A stretch of DNA of 32,747 nucleotides, from positions 1 through 32,747 of the forward strand of contig DATGLW010000129.1 of assembly GCA_035293965.1 (NCBI GenBank), in the 5' to 3' direction. The notes beneath the pieces were generated by a model that searched no databases, was not told the origin of the DNA, and saw only the letters and a list, made by a program, of their open reading frames with translations. Position 1 is the first letter of the stretch. Each line of letters begins with the position of its first letter. Both the position numbers and the translations under genes were made by a program. Of this stretch, positions 17,157 through 24,642 are shown piece after piece. Source of the stretch: DATGLW01 sp035293965. GTDB lineage: Bacteria > Actinomycetota > Acidimicrobiia > Acidimicrobiales > RAAP-2.

Positions 17157-18404
17157 TCAGGAGGGCATGGCGAAGCGCGTGCCGCACACAGGCTTGTCGT
17201 GGTTGTAGGGCACGTATCCGTTGCCTTCGATCCGGGCGTAGAGGCTGCAGCTGACCTTCGGCAGGATGCCCGCGGTGTCGAAGTGCTCGAAGGTGACCGG
17301 AGTGGTGAGCAGGCCGCCGGCGTCATAGCGGCTGACGCGCCGGAGGCGGGAGATGAAGGCCTGACGGGTCGGATTGGTGCCAGCGAGCTCGAGACCCTTG
17401 ATCATGAGGTCTGCCGCCTCGTAGCCCTGGGTGATGTTGAGGCTCGGGATGCCGCCGGGGAAGGCGGTGTACCTCTTCAGGTCCGACAGCATCCGGCGAG
17501 CGGCCGCGCCCGGATGGCCGAAGTCGACGAACACGGTGGTGTAGTCACCCTGCATCGCCCGCAGCGAGGTCGGGTTGCTCACCAGGTTCTGGTCGTAGGC
17601 GGTGTAGTAGAGCTGCGCCGCGTGGACCCCCGCCTGCTTGAGTGCCTGGCTGAAGGCGATGTCGGTGGCCAGCAGAGACACGCCGACCGCGCCGTCGCAA
17701 CCCGCTGATTTGATGGCGAGCGCCTCGGAGCCGAAGTCCATGTCCCCGAAGGGGATCGACGTATTCTCGTAACAGTTCTTGATCCCGAGGTGTGCACCTG
17801 ACACGTAGAGCTGGTTCATCGACGAGATTGCCGACTGGATGCTGTAGACGATGCCGGCGAGCCGTTTGACACCCAGCTGGTGCAGGAAGACGGCATTCGT
17901 CGTGTACCCGTACGTGACACCACCCGCGGGCCCGACCGAGGGCGGTGTCACGCTGAACATGTTCGAGTAGGGCTTCTCGTTCCACTCGGGGCCGTCGACG
18001 GCGGCACCGGTGACGGGCACGCCGGCCTGGTTGAGGTACTTGGCGCCACCGAAGGCGAGCGACGAGTCCTCGATCACCGCAAAGGCTCCCTTGGCCTGCA
18101 CCAGTTCCTGCGCCGCCGTCTGGTTGACGGCCGGGTTCGACTGGTCGTCTGCCACAACGAGGCGGATCTTGTGGCCGTTCACGCCGCCGGCAGCGTTCTG
18201 GGCGTCGATCCTGGCCTCGGCACCCCACTGCGAGCCGACATAGGAGGACGATGCTGGGCCGGTCGCTGAGTAGATGAAGCCCACCGTGATGGGCGACCGA
18301 CCGCCGCTGCTCGCAGCGGCCGGTGCGGGTACGACCCCACCCAGCGAGATGACTGCCGACGACAGGACCAACCCCACGGCAGCTGCCTGTACTCGTCCGG
18401 ACAT
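17157..18404 (-). CDS. Secreted ABC-type substrate-binding protein, branched-chain amino acid type
   Basis: A 415-residue periplasmic-binding-fold protein. Residues 1-35 are a signal peptide (basic SGR, hydrophobic core AAAVGLVLSSAVISLGGVV, then AAASSG) with no lipobox Cys, so the protein is likely released or cell-wall associated rather than a lipoprotein. The mature start PITVGFIYSATGPASS and DQSNPAVNQTAAQELVQ are typical of the LivJ/Peripla_BP_6 family. A second lobe includes QGYEAADLMIKGLELAG. Such proteins bind amino acids, amides or aromatic acids. ATG 18404 is chosen because it heads the signal peptide. No permease or ATPase gene is in the window, so it is an orphan here. It is divergent from a P450 gene, hinting at a shared substrate. 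Confidence 0.88.
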   Translation of the reverse strand: MSGRVQAAAVGLVLSSAVISLGGVVPAPAAASSGGRSPITVGFIYSATGPASSSYVGSQWGAEARIDAQNAAGGVNGHKIRLVVADDQSNPAVNQTAAQELVQAKGAFAVIEDSSLAFGGAKYLNQAGVPVTGAAVDGPEWNEKPYSNMFSVTPPSVGPAGGVTYGYTTNAVFLHQLGVKRLAGIVYSIQSAISSMNQLYVSGAHLGIKNCYENTSIPFGDMDFGSEALAIKSAGCDGAVGVSLLATDIAFSQALKQAGVHAAQLYYTAYDQNLVSNPTSLRAMQGDYTTVFVDFGHPGAAARRMLSDLKRYTAFPGGIPSLNITQGYEAADLMIKGLELAGTNPTRQAFISRLRRVSRYDAGGLLTTPVTFEHFDTAGILPKVSCSLYARIEGNGYVPYNHDKPVCGTRFAMPS

Positions 18405-18643
18405 CTGACCCCCCCGGATCCGGCACGCGTGACTGCATTGCAGCATAACGACATGACGATGGCATGGCAACGGTGCGCAATCCTGCAATCGTGCGTCCCC
18501 CGGTGCAACGGTGCGCGGCGGTGCGTTCCCTCCGGTTCCCTTCCCGCTCGGGCAGCTGGGAACCTGGCTATCGTTTCGGACGACCGCGCGGCGATGGCTC
18601 CAGTTGCACCGCAACGGCGGCTCGGGTGGGGAGGAGAGCTGAC
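18405..18643. promoter_or_regulatory. Divergent intergenic region between binding-protein and P450 genes, with a 12-bp direct repeat
   Basis: The 239-bp gap contains GCAACGGTGCGC twice exactly, at 18467-18478 and 18505-18516 (38 bp apart), plus further CGGTGC words at 18501 and 18520. CTGCAAT/ATTGCAG-like words lie around 18434-18490. The stretch 18430-18470 is relatively AT-rich and could hold promoters, but no unambiguous -10/-35 pair is assigned. The repeats could bind a regulator of both genes. Confidence 0.45.
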
Positions 18644-19906
18644 ATGGGAAGCGACGTCTTGAAGCTCGACAAGGAGCGCATCCGGTCCCTGTTCGACCTC
18701 CGCCTCCGTGGGGAGGGGACCGCCGGCCTCTACCGTGACGACCCGTACCCCGCCTTCCATCGTCTCCGGGAATCGGGTCCGGTGCACGTCGGCGTCGTGC
18801 ACAAGCTCGTCGGCTACGCGGGAGAGGCGACGTTCCAGGGCCTGCCCGAGCCAGACCGGCCCCACTTCTCGGTCTTCAGCTACGAGGCGTGCGACGAGGC
18901 CTTCCGCGACGCCGAGTCCTTCCCCTCGTCGCCGGTGGACGTCCAGGGGACCGAGGGCCTCGGCATCGCCAGCAGCATGCTCGCGATGAACGGCACTCGC
19001 CATCGGCGCTACCGGGGGCTCGTCCAGCCCTCCTTCATCCCCGCCCGTGCCGCATGGTGGATCGATCGGTGGATCTCGAAGACCGTCAACGCGCTGATCG
19101 ACGGGTTCGAGAGCGATGGCCGCGCGGAGCTCAACGTCGATTTCGATGCCGCGATCCCCCTGCTCACCATCACCGGGAGCTTCGGGGTGGACGTCGAGGA
19201 CGCGCTCGAGATCCGCTCCGCGTTCCGGCAGGGTGACAACCTGCAGGGTGCCCTTCCGGTCCTGCACCGGATCCTCATGCCGATCATCGCTGCGCGGCGG
19301 GAGCACGCAGAAGACGACCTCATCACCGTGCTGTGCCAGGCTGAGCTGACCGACGACGAAGGGACCCACCGCCTGTCGGATGCGGAGATCTTCTCCTTCT
19401 CATACCTCCTTCTGGCGGCGGGTTCTGGCACCACCTGGAAGCAGCTGGGCATCACCCTTGCCGCGCTGCTGACCCATCCCGACGCGCTCGAGCGGGTCCG
19501 GGAGGATCGTGCCCTGCTGCGCGCTGCCATCGAGGAGTCGCTCCGGTGGGCGCCGACCGACCCCGTGTTCTCGCGCTATGCCGCCCGCGATCTGACGTTC
19601 TTCGGGACGGCGGTCCCCGCCGGATCGGTGCTGCACCTCTGCCTGGGCGCTGCGAACCGCGACCCCGCTCGATGGCGTGACCCGGACGCCTACGACATCA
19701 CCCGACCTGCCATGCCCGGCCTTGCCTTTGGGGGTGGGCCACACATCTGCCTGGGGATGCATGTCGCCCGAGCCGAGATGTTCACGGCCATCGACGCATT
19801 GCTCGAGCGCCTCCCCAATCTGCGCCTCGATCCCGACGCCGAGCCGCCGCGCATCGTCGGGATGTACGAGCGTGGTCCGGACCAGCTCCCCGTCGTCTGG
19901 GGGTGA
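18644..19906 (+). CDS. Cytochrome P450
   Basis: A 420-residue bacterial soluble P450. The haem-binding loop FGGGPHICLG has the thiolate Cys at C369, and the K-helix ExxR is E298-S-L-R301. The I helix reads AAGSGTTW with the conserved Thr at T263. The residue before it, an acid (Asp/Glu) in most P450s and part of the proton relay, is G262 here. The C-helix has the haem-propionate pair HRRYRGLV. It should hydroxylate or otherwise oxidise a hydrophobic substrate with electrons from a ferredoxin and reductase, neither of which is in the window. ATG 18644 follows GGGGAGGAGA. It is convergent with a kinase gene only 22 bp away and divergent from a secreted binding protein. Confidence 0.93.
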   Translation: MGSDVLKLDKERIRSLFDLRLRGEGTAGLYRDDPYPAFHRLRESGPVHVGVVHKLVGYAGEATFQGLPEPDRPHFSVFSYEACDEAFRDAESFPSSPVDVQGTEGLGIASSMLAMNGTRHRRYRGLVQPSFIPARAAWWIDRWISKTVNALIDGFESDGRAELNVDFDAAIPLLTITGSFGVDVEDALEIRSAFRQGDNLQGALPVLHRILMPIIAARREHAEDDLITVLCQAELTDDEGTHRLSDAEIFSFSYLLLAAGSGTTWKQLGITLAALLTHPDALERVREDRALLRAAIEESLRWAPTDPVFSRYAARDLTFFGTAVPAGSVLHLCLGAANRDPARWRDPDAYDITRPAMPGLAFGGGPHICLGMHVARAEMFTAIDALLERLPNLRLDPDAEPPRIVGMYERGPDQLPVVWG

Positions 19907-19928
19907 GGCACGGCGGCGACCCGTCGGC

Positions 19929-21083
19929 TCAGCGGCGCCCCCGGTCGCGAAGCAGTTCGCTCGGCGGAGGCAGGTCGAGCAGCTCGCACACGAGCCTCGT
20001 GAAATGGTTGTCGTTGGGGTCCGACAGGCGATCCTGCCCTCCGGCACCTGGACCGTCGGCCCGACTGGCTGCGTGCACGGGAAAGATCTCGAGGCGCACC
20101 CCGGCGTGCACCTCGTACCACAGCAGGTCGTGGACCTCGAGCCCCGTCAGCTCCGTCCAGCGCTCGATGGTCTCCTGGCGCGACCCGAGCCCGTCGAGGC
20201 GGGGATGCTCGAGTGCGTGGAACACGTCGAAGAACAGCCACCACGCAAGGTCCTGGAGCGGGCCTCCGAGCGACGCCTGCTCCCAGTCCATGATGGCGGC
20301 GAGCTCGAAGTTCTCGTCGAACATCATGTTGCCCATCCGTGCGTCGCCCCAGGACAGGCCCGTGGGACGGCGGCGCGGGAGGTTGGCGTACAGCCACGCG
20401 AGATGCAGCTCCGGCACCACGTAGCGCCGCCCCCCGGCGGCCCACTCGTAATGGCGCCGGGTGTACTCGAAGAGCTGGTCGAAGCCGGTGGGGCCGCGCT
20501 CTGGGTGGTCGAGGAAGCCGATCAGCTCGAGAGGCACCCGGTGGATGGAGGCGAGCCCGTCGACGGAGGTCTCCCACACGCGTCGTCGCTGCGCCGGGGT
20601 GGCGTCGAACAGCCACCCGGTCGCGTTGTAAACGGGCATGCTGACCGGCACCCGGCCGGGAACTTGGCGCATGACGAAGAACGGGGCACCGAGGTGGGAG
20701 GCATCCCGTTCCAGCCACAGCACCTCGGGCACCTTGACGAGCCCGCTCGCGTGCAGCGTCGCGAGTAGGTGGTACTGGGCCTCGAATTGCGGGTCGAGGA
20801 AGAGCTGGTAGGGGCCGGGGCGGGGCGCCACTCGCAGGACGAGCGACTCCCGCAGGTCGTGGCCGCTCTGTCGCCAGGCCGCCTCGAAGAGGATGGTCTC
20901 GTTGGACACCCCGGCCCCGGTCGGGTACCGGAGGTTGTCGACGCGCACCCCGGTCGCGCCGACCCGCTCGGGCAGCCACAATTCGAGGACTCTGCTCGCG
21001 TGCGAGAGGTCGCGGCCCTTGGCGAAGACCGGGCGCGCCGCTGCATCGTCTCCTCTGGCTGCTTGCGATTCGCTCCCGTCCAC
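19929..21083 (-). CDS. APH-fold kinase related to ACAD10/11 and LvaA (hydroxyacyl-CoA kinase-like)
   Basis: A 384-residue phosphotransferase. It has ESLVLRVAPRPGPYQLF (N-lobe Lys equivalent replaced by Arg in this branch), APFFVMRQVPGRVP (hinge), the catalytic loop WGDARMGNMMFD and the metal Asp in AAIMDWEQASLGGPLQDLAWWL. The WGDARxGNM and DWExAxLGxPxxDLAWW wording is typical of the ACAD10/11 and LvaA group. That group is known to phosphorylate 4-hydroxyacyl-CoAs before beta-oxidation. The specific substrate here is inference. GTG 21083 lies 7 bp after the SDR stop, so it is the third gene of a crotonase-SDR-kinase unit. It is convergent with the P450. Confidence 0.85.
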   Translation of the reverse strand: MDGSESQAARGDDAAARPVFAKGRDLSHASRVLELWLPERVGATGVRVDNLRYPTGAGVSNETILFEAAWRQSGHDLRESLVLRVAPRPGPYQLFLDPQFEAQYHLLATLHASGLVKVPEVLWLERDASHLGAPFFVMRQVPGRVPVSMPVYNATGWLFDATPAQRRRVWETSVDGLASIHRVPLELIGFLDHPERGPTGFDQLFEYTRRHYEWAAGGRRYVVPELHLAWLYANLPRRRPTGLSWGDARMGNMMFDENFELAAIMDWEQASLGGPLQDLAWWLFFDVFHALEHPRLDGLGSRQETIERWTELTGLEVHDLLWYEVHAGVRLEIFPVHAASRADGPGAGGQDRLSDPNDNHFTRLVCELLDLPPPSELLRDRGRR

Positions 21084-21090
21084 GGCGGCC

Positions 21091-21900
21091 TCAGTACTGT
21101 CGGTACTGGTCGATCACGTCAGGGGTCATCCCCCACAGCGATCTGATCGTGGCTCCGCCGTCGACCACGAGCGTCTGGCCGGTGATCCGCTCGGCGAGCG
21201 CGGACGACAGGAACAGGACGGCATTGCCGACGTCGCGGGATCTCGGCGCTGCCAGCGGATTGATGCCATTGACGCCGTACTCGCCCTGGGGCTGGTCCTC
21301 GTTGCCCGAACCGACGTTCCCCGGCGCCACCGCGTTGACGCGGATGCCGTAGCGGCCGAGCTCGTCGGCAAAGGTCTTCACGAGCGAGATGACCCCGGCC
21401 TTGGCAGCACCGTACGGGGCGTGGTAGGCCGCGGCGGCGATGCCGTCGGCAGAGGCCAGGGCGACGAGCGAGCCGCCGGTTCCCTGCCGGATCATGTGCT
21501 GGCCCGCAGCCTGGAAGAGGAAGAAGACGTGGGTCACGTTGTTGAGGATCGTCCAGCTCCAGTCGGCCTCGGAGAAGGACTCGGCGCGGTCCCACGTGGC
21601 CCTGCCGATGATGTCGACGCAGACGTCGATGCCGCCCAGGGCTTCAGCTGCCTCGTCGAGGGCACGGTGCACCTGGCCCCGGTCGGTCATGTCGGCGATC
21701 ACCGGGAAGGCCTTCCCGCCGGCGGCCGCGATCTCGGCCACGATCCCTCGCGCCCTGCCCTCGTCGATGTCGATGCAGGCGACGGTGGCACCCGCGTCCG
21801 CCAGCTTGCGCGCGCTCATCCGCCCGTGCCCGGCGCGGCCGGGGATGTACCCTGCCCCCGCCACGACGGCGCGCTTGCGCTCCAGCCCGAGGTCGATCAT
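21091..21900 (-). CDS. Short-chain dehydrogenase/reductase with an enlarged glycine motif
   Basis: A 269-residue SDR. The catalytic residues are normal: Ser in ALASADG, 13 residues before Tyr of Y-GAA-K, and the C-terminal ITGQTLVVDGGATI. The nucleotide-binding turn, usually TGxxxGIG, is here AGAGYIPGRAGHGRMSA, several residues longer. The structural NNAG motif reads DIIG. The acidic end of strand 2 (CIDID) favours NAD. Such insertions near the cofactor site occur in SDR groups with tightly held or unusual cofactors, but I cannot place this one. ATG 21900 follows GGAGGGGG. It lies between a crotonase gene (gap 105 bp) and the kinase gene (7 bp). Confidence 0.85.
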   Translation of the reverse strand: MIDLGLERKRAVVAGAGYIPGRAGHGRMSARKLADAGATVACIDIDEGRARGIVAEIAAAGGKAFPVIADMTDRGQVHRALDEAAEALGGIDVCVDIIGRATWDRAESFSEADWSWTILNNVTHVFFLFQAAGQHMIRQGTGGSLVALASADGIAAAAYHAPYGAAKAGVISLVKTFADELGRYGIRVNAVAPGNVGSGNEDQPQGEYGVNGINPLAAPRSRDVGNAVLFLSSALAERITGQTLVVDGGATIRSLWGMTPDVIDQYRQY

Positions 21901-22005
21901 CGTCTGCCCCCTCCTGTGCCTACCTCTTGTGCGTGAGCAGGCGCAACCAGCCCGTCGTCGATCCCGTGCGTAGCAGCACGTCCGGAGCCGCTCGTACCGG
22001 CTGTG

Positions 22006-22860
22006 TCAGGTCGACGCGGCCCGGGTCTGCTGCTCCGCCCACTGGCGAGGGCGGCTCGATCCGCGTTGCTCGCGCAGCCGCTGCACGTCGGAGGTGTGGG
22101 CGGCCACGGTGAGCAGGTCGTTGGACATCTGCATCAGCATGCGCATGCCCATCTGCTCCCATGCCCGCTTCAGGAGAGCCTTGGTGGCCATGAGGGTGCT
22201 GAGGGGTGCCGCGGCGACCTGCCGGGCCAATTCCTCGACCGTCTCTTCGAGCTTCTCGCGGGGGACCACTTCATTGACGAGGCCCTGGGCCAGCGCGTCC
22301 TGCGCGCTGAGCGTCTGGGCCGTATAGAGGTAGCGCGCGGCGCGCTTCCAGTTCATGAAGACGTAGGGCTCGATCATCGTTTCGCCGCCTGGGAGGCCGA
22401 GCCCCTGGACCAGCGGCATCTGGAAGTAGGCGTCCTCGGACGCGACGGTCATGTCCGTGAGCAGCCCGTAGTAGGTGCCGCCTCCGAGGCAGTAGCCGTG
22501 GACCTGGGCGATCGTCGGCTTGGGGAACTCCCACAGGTGGAGCACGGGCCAGACGAACAGGTCGAGCTGGCCCTTCCAGGCCGAGCCGGTGTGCTCGATG
22601 GAGTGGTAGAAGTCGGGGTAGACCTCCTCCTGGGGGCCTGCGAAGATGGCGTGGCCGGCGCAGAAGCCCTTGCCGTTGGACTTGAGGATCACGACCTTGA
22701 CCTCGTAGTCTCGGTCGGCCTCGTCGAGACATGCGTCGACGTCCCATGCCAGCCTGGAGTCTTGCGCGTTCGCCTTCTCGGGGAAATTGAGGATGATGCG
22801 GGCGATCCCAGCCTCGGCATCCTTCTCGTAGACGACCCTCTCCAGCGCCTTGGTCTCCAT
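22006..22860 (-). CDS. Crotonase-superfamily protein lacking both hydratase glutamates
   Basis: A 284-residue enoyl-CoA hydratase/isomerase-fold protein. The CoA/oxyanion loops are present: GKGFCAGHAIF (about 64-73) and GYCLGGGTYYGLLTD (122-135). Aligning with mitochondrial hydratase by the unbroken spacing GGGCE-x19-PE, the catalytic Glu144 position is Y130 and the Glu164 position is L150 (QMPLVQGLGLPGG). It is therefore unlikely to hydrate enoyl-CoA in the standard way. Other crotonases are dehalogenases, isomerases, hydrolases or decarboxylases with different residues. The C-terminal trimerisation helices and a tail (LREQRGSSRP) complete the length. ATG 22860 follows GGGGGAGG. The much longer open frame upstream is shadow. 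It is the first gene of the crotonase-SDR-kinase unit. Confidence 0.85.
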   Translation of the reverse strand: METKALERVVYEKDAEAGIARIILNFPEKANAQDSRLAWDVDACLDEADRDYEVKVVILKSNGKGFCAGHAIFAGPQEEVYPDFYHSIEHTGSAWKGQLDLFVWPVLHLWEFPKPTIAQVHGYCLGGGTYYGLLTDMTVASEDAYFQMPLVQGLGLPGGETMIEPYVFMNWKRAARYLYTAQTLSAQDALAQGLVNEVVPREKLEETVEELARQVAAAPLSTLMATKALLKRAWEQMGMRMLMQMSNDLLTVAAHTSDVQRLREQRGSSRPRQWAEQQTRAAST

Positions 22861-22927
22861 CGCGGACCTCCCCCTTTGTCTGCTCCGCCGCAAGCTAGCG
22901 CACGGCAGCACCGACCCGCTCACTCGG

Positions 22928-22947
22928 CACCGCACCGCACCGCACCG
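22928..22947 (+). repeat. Short (CACCG)4 tandem repeat
   Basis: Four exact CACCG units lie in the 156-bp gap between the divergent crotonase and nitroreductase genes, followed by CCCCGCCACC. The rest of the gap shows no clear gene. It presumably holds both promoters. Confidence 0.6.
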
Positions 22948-23016
22948 CCCCGCCACCAGACCGGCCCGGCACCGGCGGGGCTTGCCGTCACCGCGACCGG
23001 CGGCGATCATGCTCCC

Positions 23017-23760
23017 GTGACCGACCTCGATGACCTGGCCGTCCTCGCGCATCGCCCGCTTCCTCGCGACACGGTGGGTCTCCTCGAGGGGCTCACGACC
23101 ACCCGGGCCATCCGGCGCTACGCTCCCGAACCCGTTCCTCCCGAGGCCCTGAGGGCGATGCTCTTTGCCGCCACGCGGGCACCGAGTGGCTCGAACCGCC
23201 AACCGTTCCGCTTCGTCGTCCTCACCGACGGACCCAGGGCACGGGCAGCGAAGCGGCTCATCGCGGCAGGTGCCAGCAGGCTGTGGGCGCCCAAGCGCGC
23301 CACCGACCGCTACGACGCCGGCAGCGGTGCCGACCCCGCATCGCCGAAGGCGCGGATGGCTGTCACCATGCAGCATTTCGTCGAGCATTTCGAGGACGTG
23401 CCGGTCCTGGTGCTCCCCTGCCTCGTCCGCTACCGGGCGCCGAACCCGATGGAGGGCGCCTCGGTCTACCCGGCGTGCCAGAACCTGTTGCTCGCGGCCC
23501 GGGCTCTCGGGTACGGCGGGGCCTTCACCGGCTGGCACGTCGCCGTCGAGGGCGAGCTCAAGGCATTGCTCGGGATCCCCGACGAGGTGTTCCTCGCCGG
23601 CACCATCACGATCGGCCGGCCGGCCGGGCACCACGGACCTGTGCGCCGGCGCCCCCTCGACGAGCTGGTCTACGGCGAGCGTTGGGGCGAGCCGCCCGGC
23701 TGGGCGGTCGACCCCCCCGGAACCCGGCACACCGCCGCCGGCCCGCCTGCGGGAGCCTAG
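23017..23760 (+). CDS. Nitroreductase-family flavoprotein
   Basis: A 247-residue FMN-dependent nitroreductase-fold protein. The N-terminal FMN-binding motif is TTRAIRRYAPEPVPPEALRAML, then AATRAPSGSNRQPFRFVVLTD. The dimer-interface helix is ASVYPACQNLLLAARALGYGGAFTGWH, and a C-terminal IGRPAG motif completes the fold. Members reduce nitroaromatics, quinones or unsaturated compounds, or act in dehalogenation. GTG 23017 has no visible ribosome site and may start a leaderless mRNA. In-frame extension upstream is unconvincing. It is divergent from the crotonase gene and convergent with a methyltransferase gene. The substrate is unknown. Confidence 0.88.
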   Translation: MTDLDDLAVLAHRPLPRDTVGLLEGLTTTRAIRRYAPEPVPPEALRAMLFAATRAPSGSNRQPFRFVVLTDGPRARAAKRLIAAGASRLWAPKRATDRYDAGSGADPASPKARMAVTMQHFVEHFEDVPVLVLPCLVRYRAPNPMEGASVYPACQNLLLAARALGYGGAFTGWHVAVEGELKALLGIPDEVFLAGTITIGRPAGHHGPVRRRPLDELVYGERWGEPPGWAVDPPGTRHTAAGPPAGA

Positions 23761-23780
23761 CGGCAGCCCGCCCGGCAGGC

Positions 23781-23796
23781 CCCCGGACCGCCGGGG
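23781..23796. terminator. Stem-loop terminator candidate between convergent genes
   Basis: CCCCGG-accg-CCGGGG forms a 6-bp stem, followed on + by CACTTCTTCC, a partly T-rich run. It lies 20 bp after the nitroreductase stop. The same gap holds the 13-bp direct repeat CTGCCTCCACGGC at 23814 and 23841. Confidence 0.55.
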
Positions 23797-23865
23797 CACT
23801 TCTTCCGACCCCGCTGCCTCCACGGCGGTGCGGCCTCCTTCTGCCTCCACGGCCGCAGTCCGGGC

Positions 23866-24477
23866 TCACGCCTTCGTGGCGACGCCCTCGAAGGTGTAGC
23901 CGATGAGCTCGGGACCTGCCATCGGGTAGGTGTCGAGCTCGGTGAGGATGAGGCCCGACGAGGCGACGAGGTCGGGGATCGGCCGGTTCAGGTGGCAGCC
24001 GCCGAACAGCCTGCCCCAGAGTGGCGTCACCCGATCCTGCCAGCGCGCCACGCGTTCGCGCGGTGAGCGTCCGTGCTCGACGAAGCGGAGCGTCCCACCC
24101 GGGCGAAGGACGCGCCGGATCTCGAGGAGCGCCGTCTCGACGTCGGGGATGGTGCACAGCGTCCACGTGGTCAGCACGTGGTCGACGGACTCGTCGTCGA
24201 GCGCCAGGTCGCGGCCGTCGAGGCCGGCATAGGTGACCGGAACGGGGCTGGCCGCGAGCCGCGGCGCCGCCAGCTTGCGGTTGGCAAGGGCAGGCTCGAC
24301 TGCGTGCACCCGCGTGACGCCTGCCGGGTAGTGGGGGACATTGCGCCCGGAGCCGAACCCGATCTCGAGCACCTCGCCGCACAGCCCCGACGCCACCCTC
24401 GCGCGGGTGCCGTCGAGAGCCTTGCCGAGGGCGACGTCGATGAAGCGGGGCAGGACGCGTTCGGTATAGAAGCCCAC
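23866..24477 (-). CDS. Class I SAM-dependent methyltransferase
   Basis: A 203-residue Rossmann-fold methyltransferase of the Methyltransf_11/UbiE-like type. Motif I is VLEIGFGSGRNVPHY, and the acidic end of strand 2 is VHAVEPA. The DGRDLALDDESVDHVLTTWTLCTIPD stretch gives motif II, and EIRRVLRPGGTLRFVEHG is the usual post-motif. The C-terminal substrate part includes RLFGGCHLNRPIPDLV. It methylates a small molecule or lipid in the cytosol, and the acceptor cannot be told. GTG 24477 gives the typical MGFYxxxVLPRFID start seen in this subgroup. It follows the GGDEF-EAL gene on the same strand after 165 bp. Confidence 0.88.
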   Translation of the reverse strand: MGFYTERVLPRFIDVALGKALDGTRARVASGLCGEVLEIGFGSGRNVPHYPAGVTRVHAVEPALANRKLAAPRLAASPVPVTYAGLDGRDLALDDESVDHVLTTWTLCTIPDVETALLEIRRVLRPGGTLRFVEHGRSPRERVARWQDRVTPLWGRLFGGCHLNRPIPDLVASSGLILTELDTYPMAGPELIGYTFEGVATKA

Positions 24478-24579
24478 GTCAGCCGCTCGTCGGTCTCGTG
24501 CCCGGCGGACGCCCGCCGGCCGATTGCGCCTTCACGTCGAGGTCCCCTCCTCGAACAGAGCGTAGCGGCACAGGGTGGA

Positions 24580-24592
24580 GGGGCTTGGCCCC
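24580..24592 (-). terminator. Small hairpin after the GGDEF-EAL gene
   Basis: GGGGC and GCCCC pair around a 3-nt loop, just beyond the GGDEF-EAL stop on the minus strand. The stem is short and there is no U tract. On the same strand AGCGTA (24560-24565, read as TACGCT) could be a -10 box for the methyltransferase. Confidence 0.3.
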
Positions 24593-24642
24593 CTTCCCGG
24601 GGTGCCCGGCAGGCACCAGCGGAGGCCCTGGGAGGCCGGTAC

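Noticed and set aside
18464..18643. 60-residue N-terminal extension of the P450
   Set aside because: It is Arg-rich and non-homologous, covers the 12-bp direct repeats, and a strong ribosome site precedes ATG 18644.
22861..23850. 330-codon upstream extension of the crotonase frame
   Set aside because: It crosses the whole nitroreductase gene antisense. A good ribosome site precedes ATG 22860.
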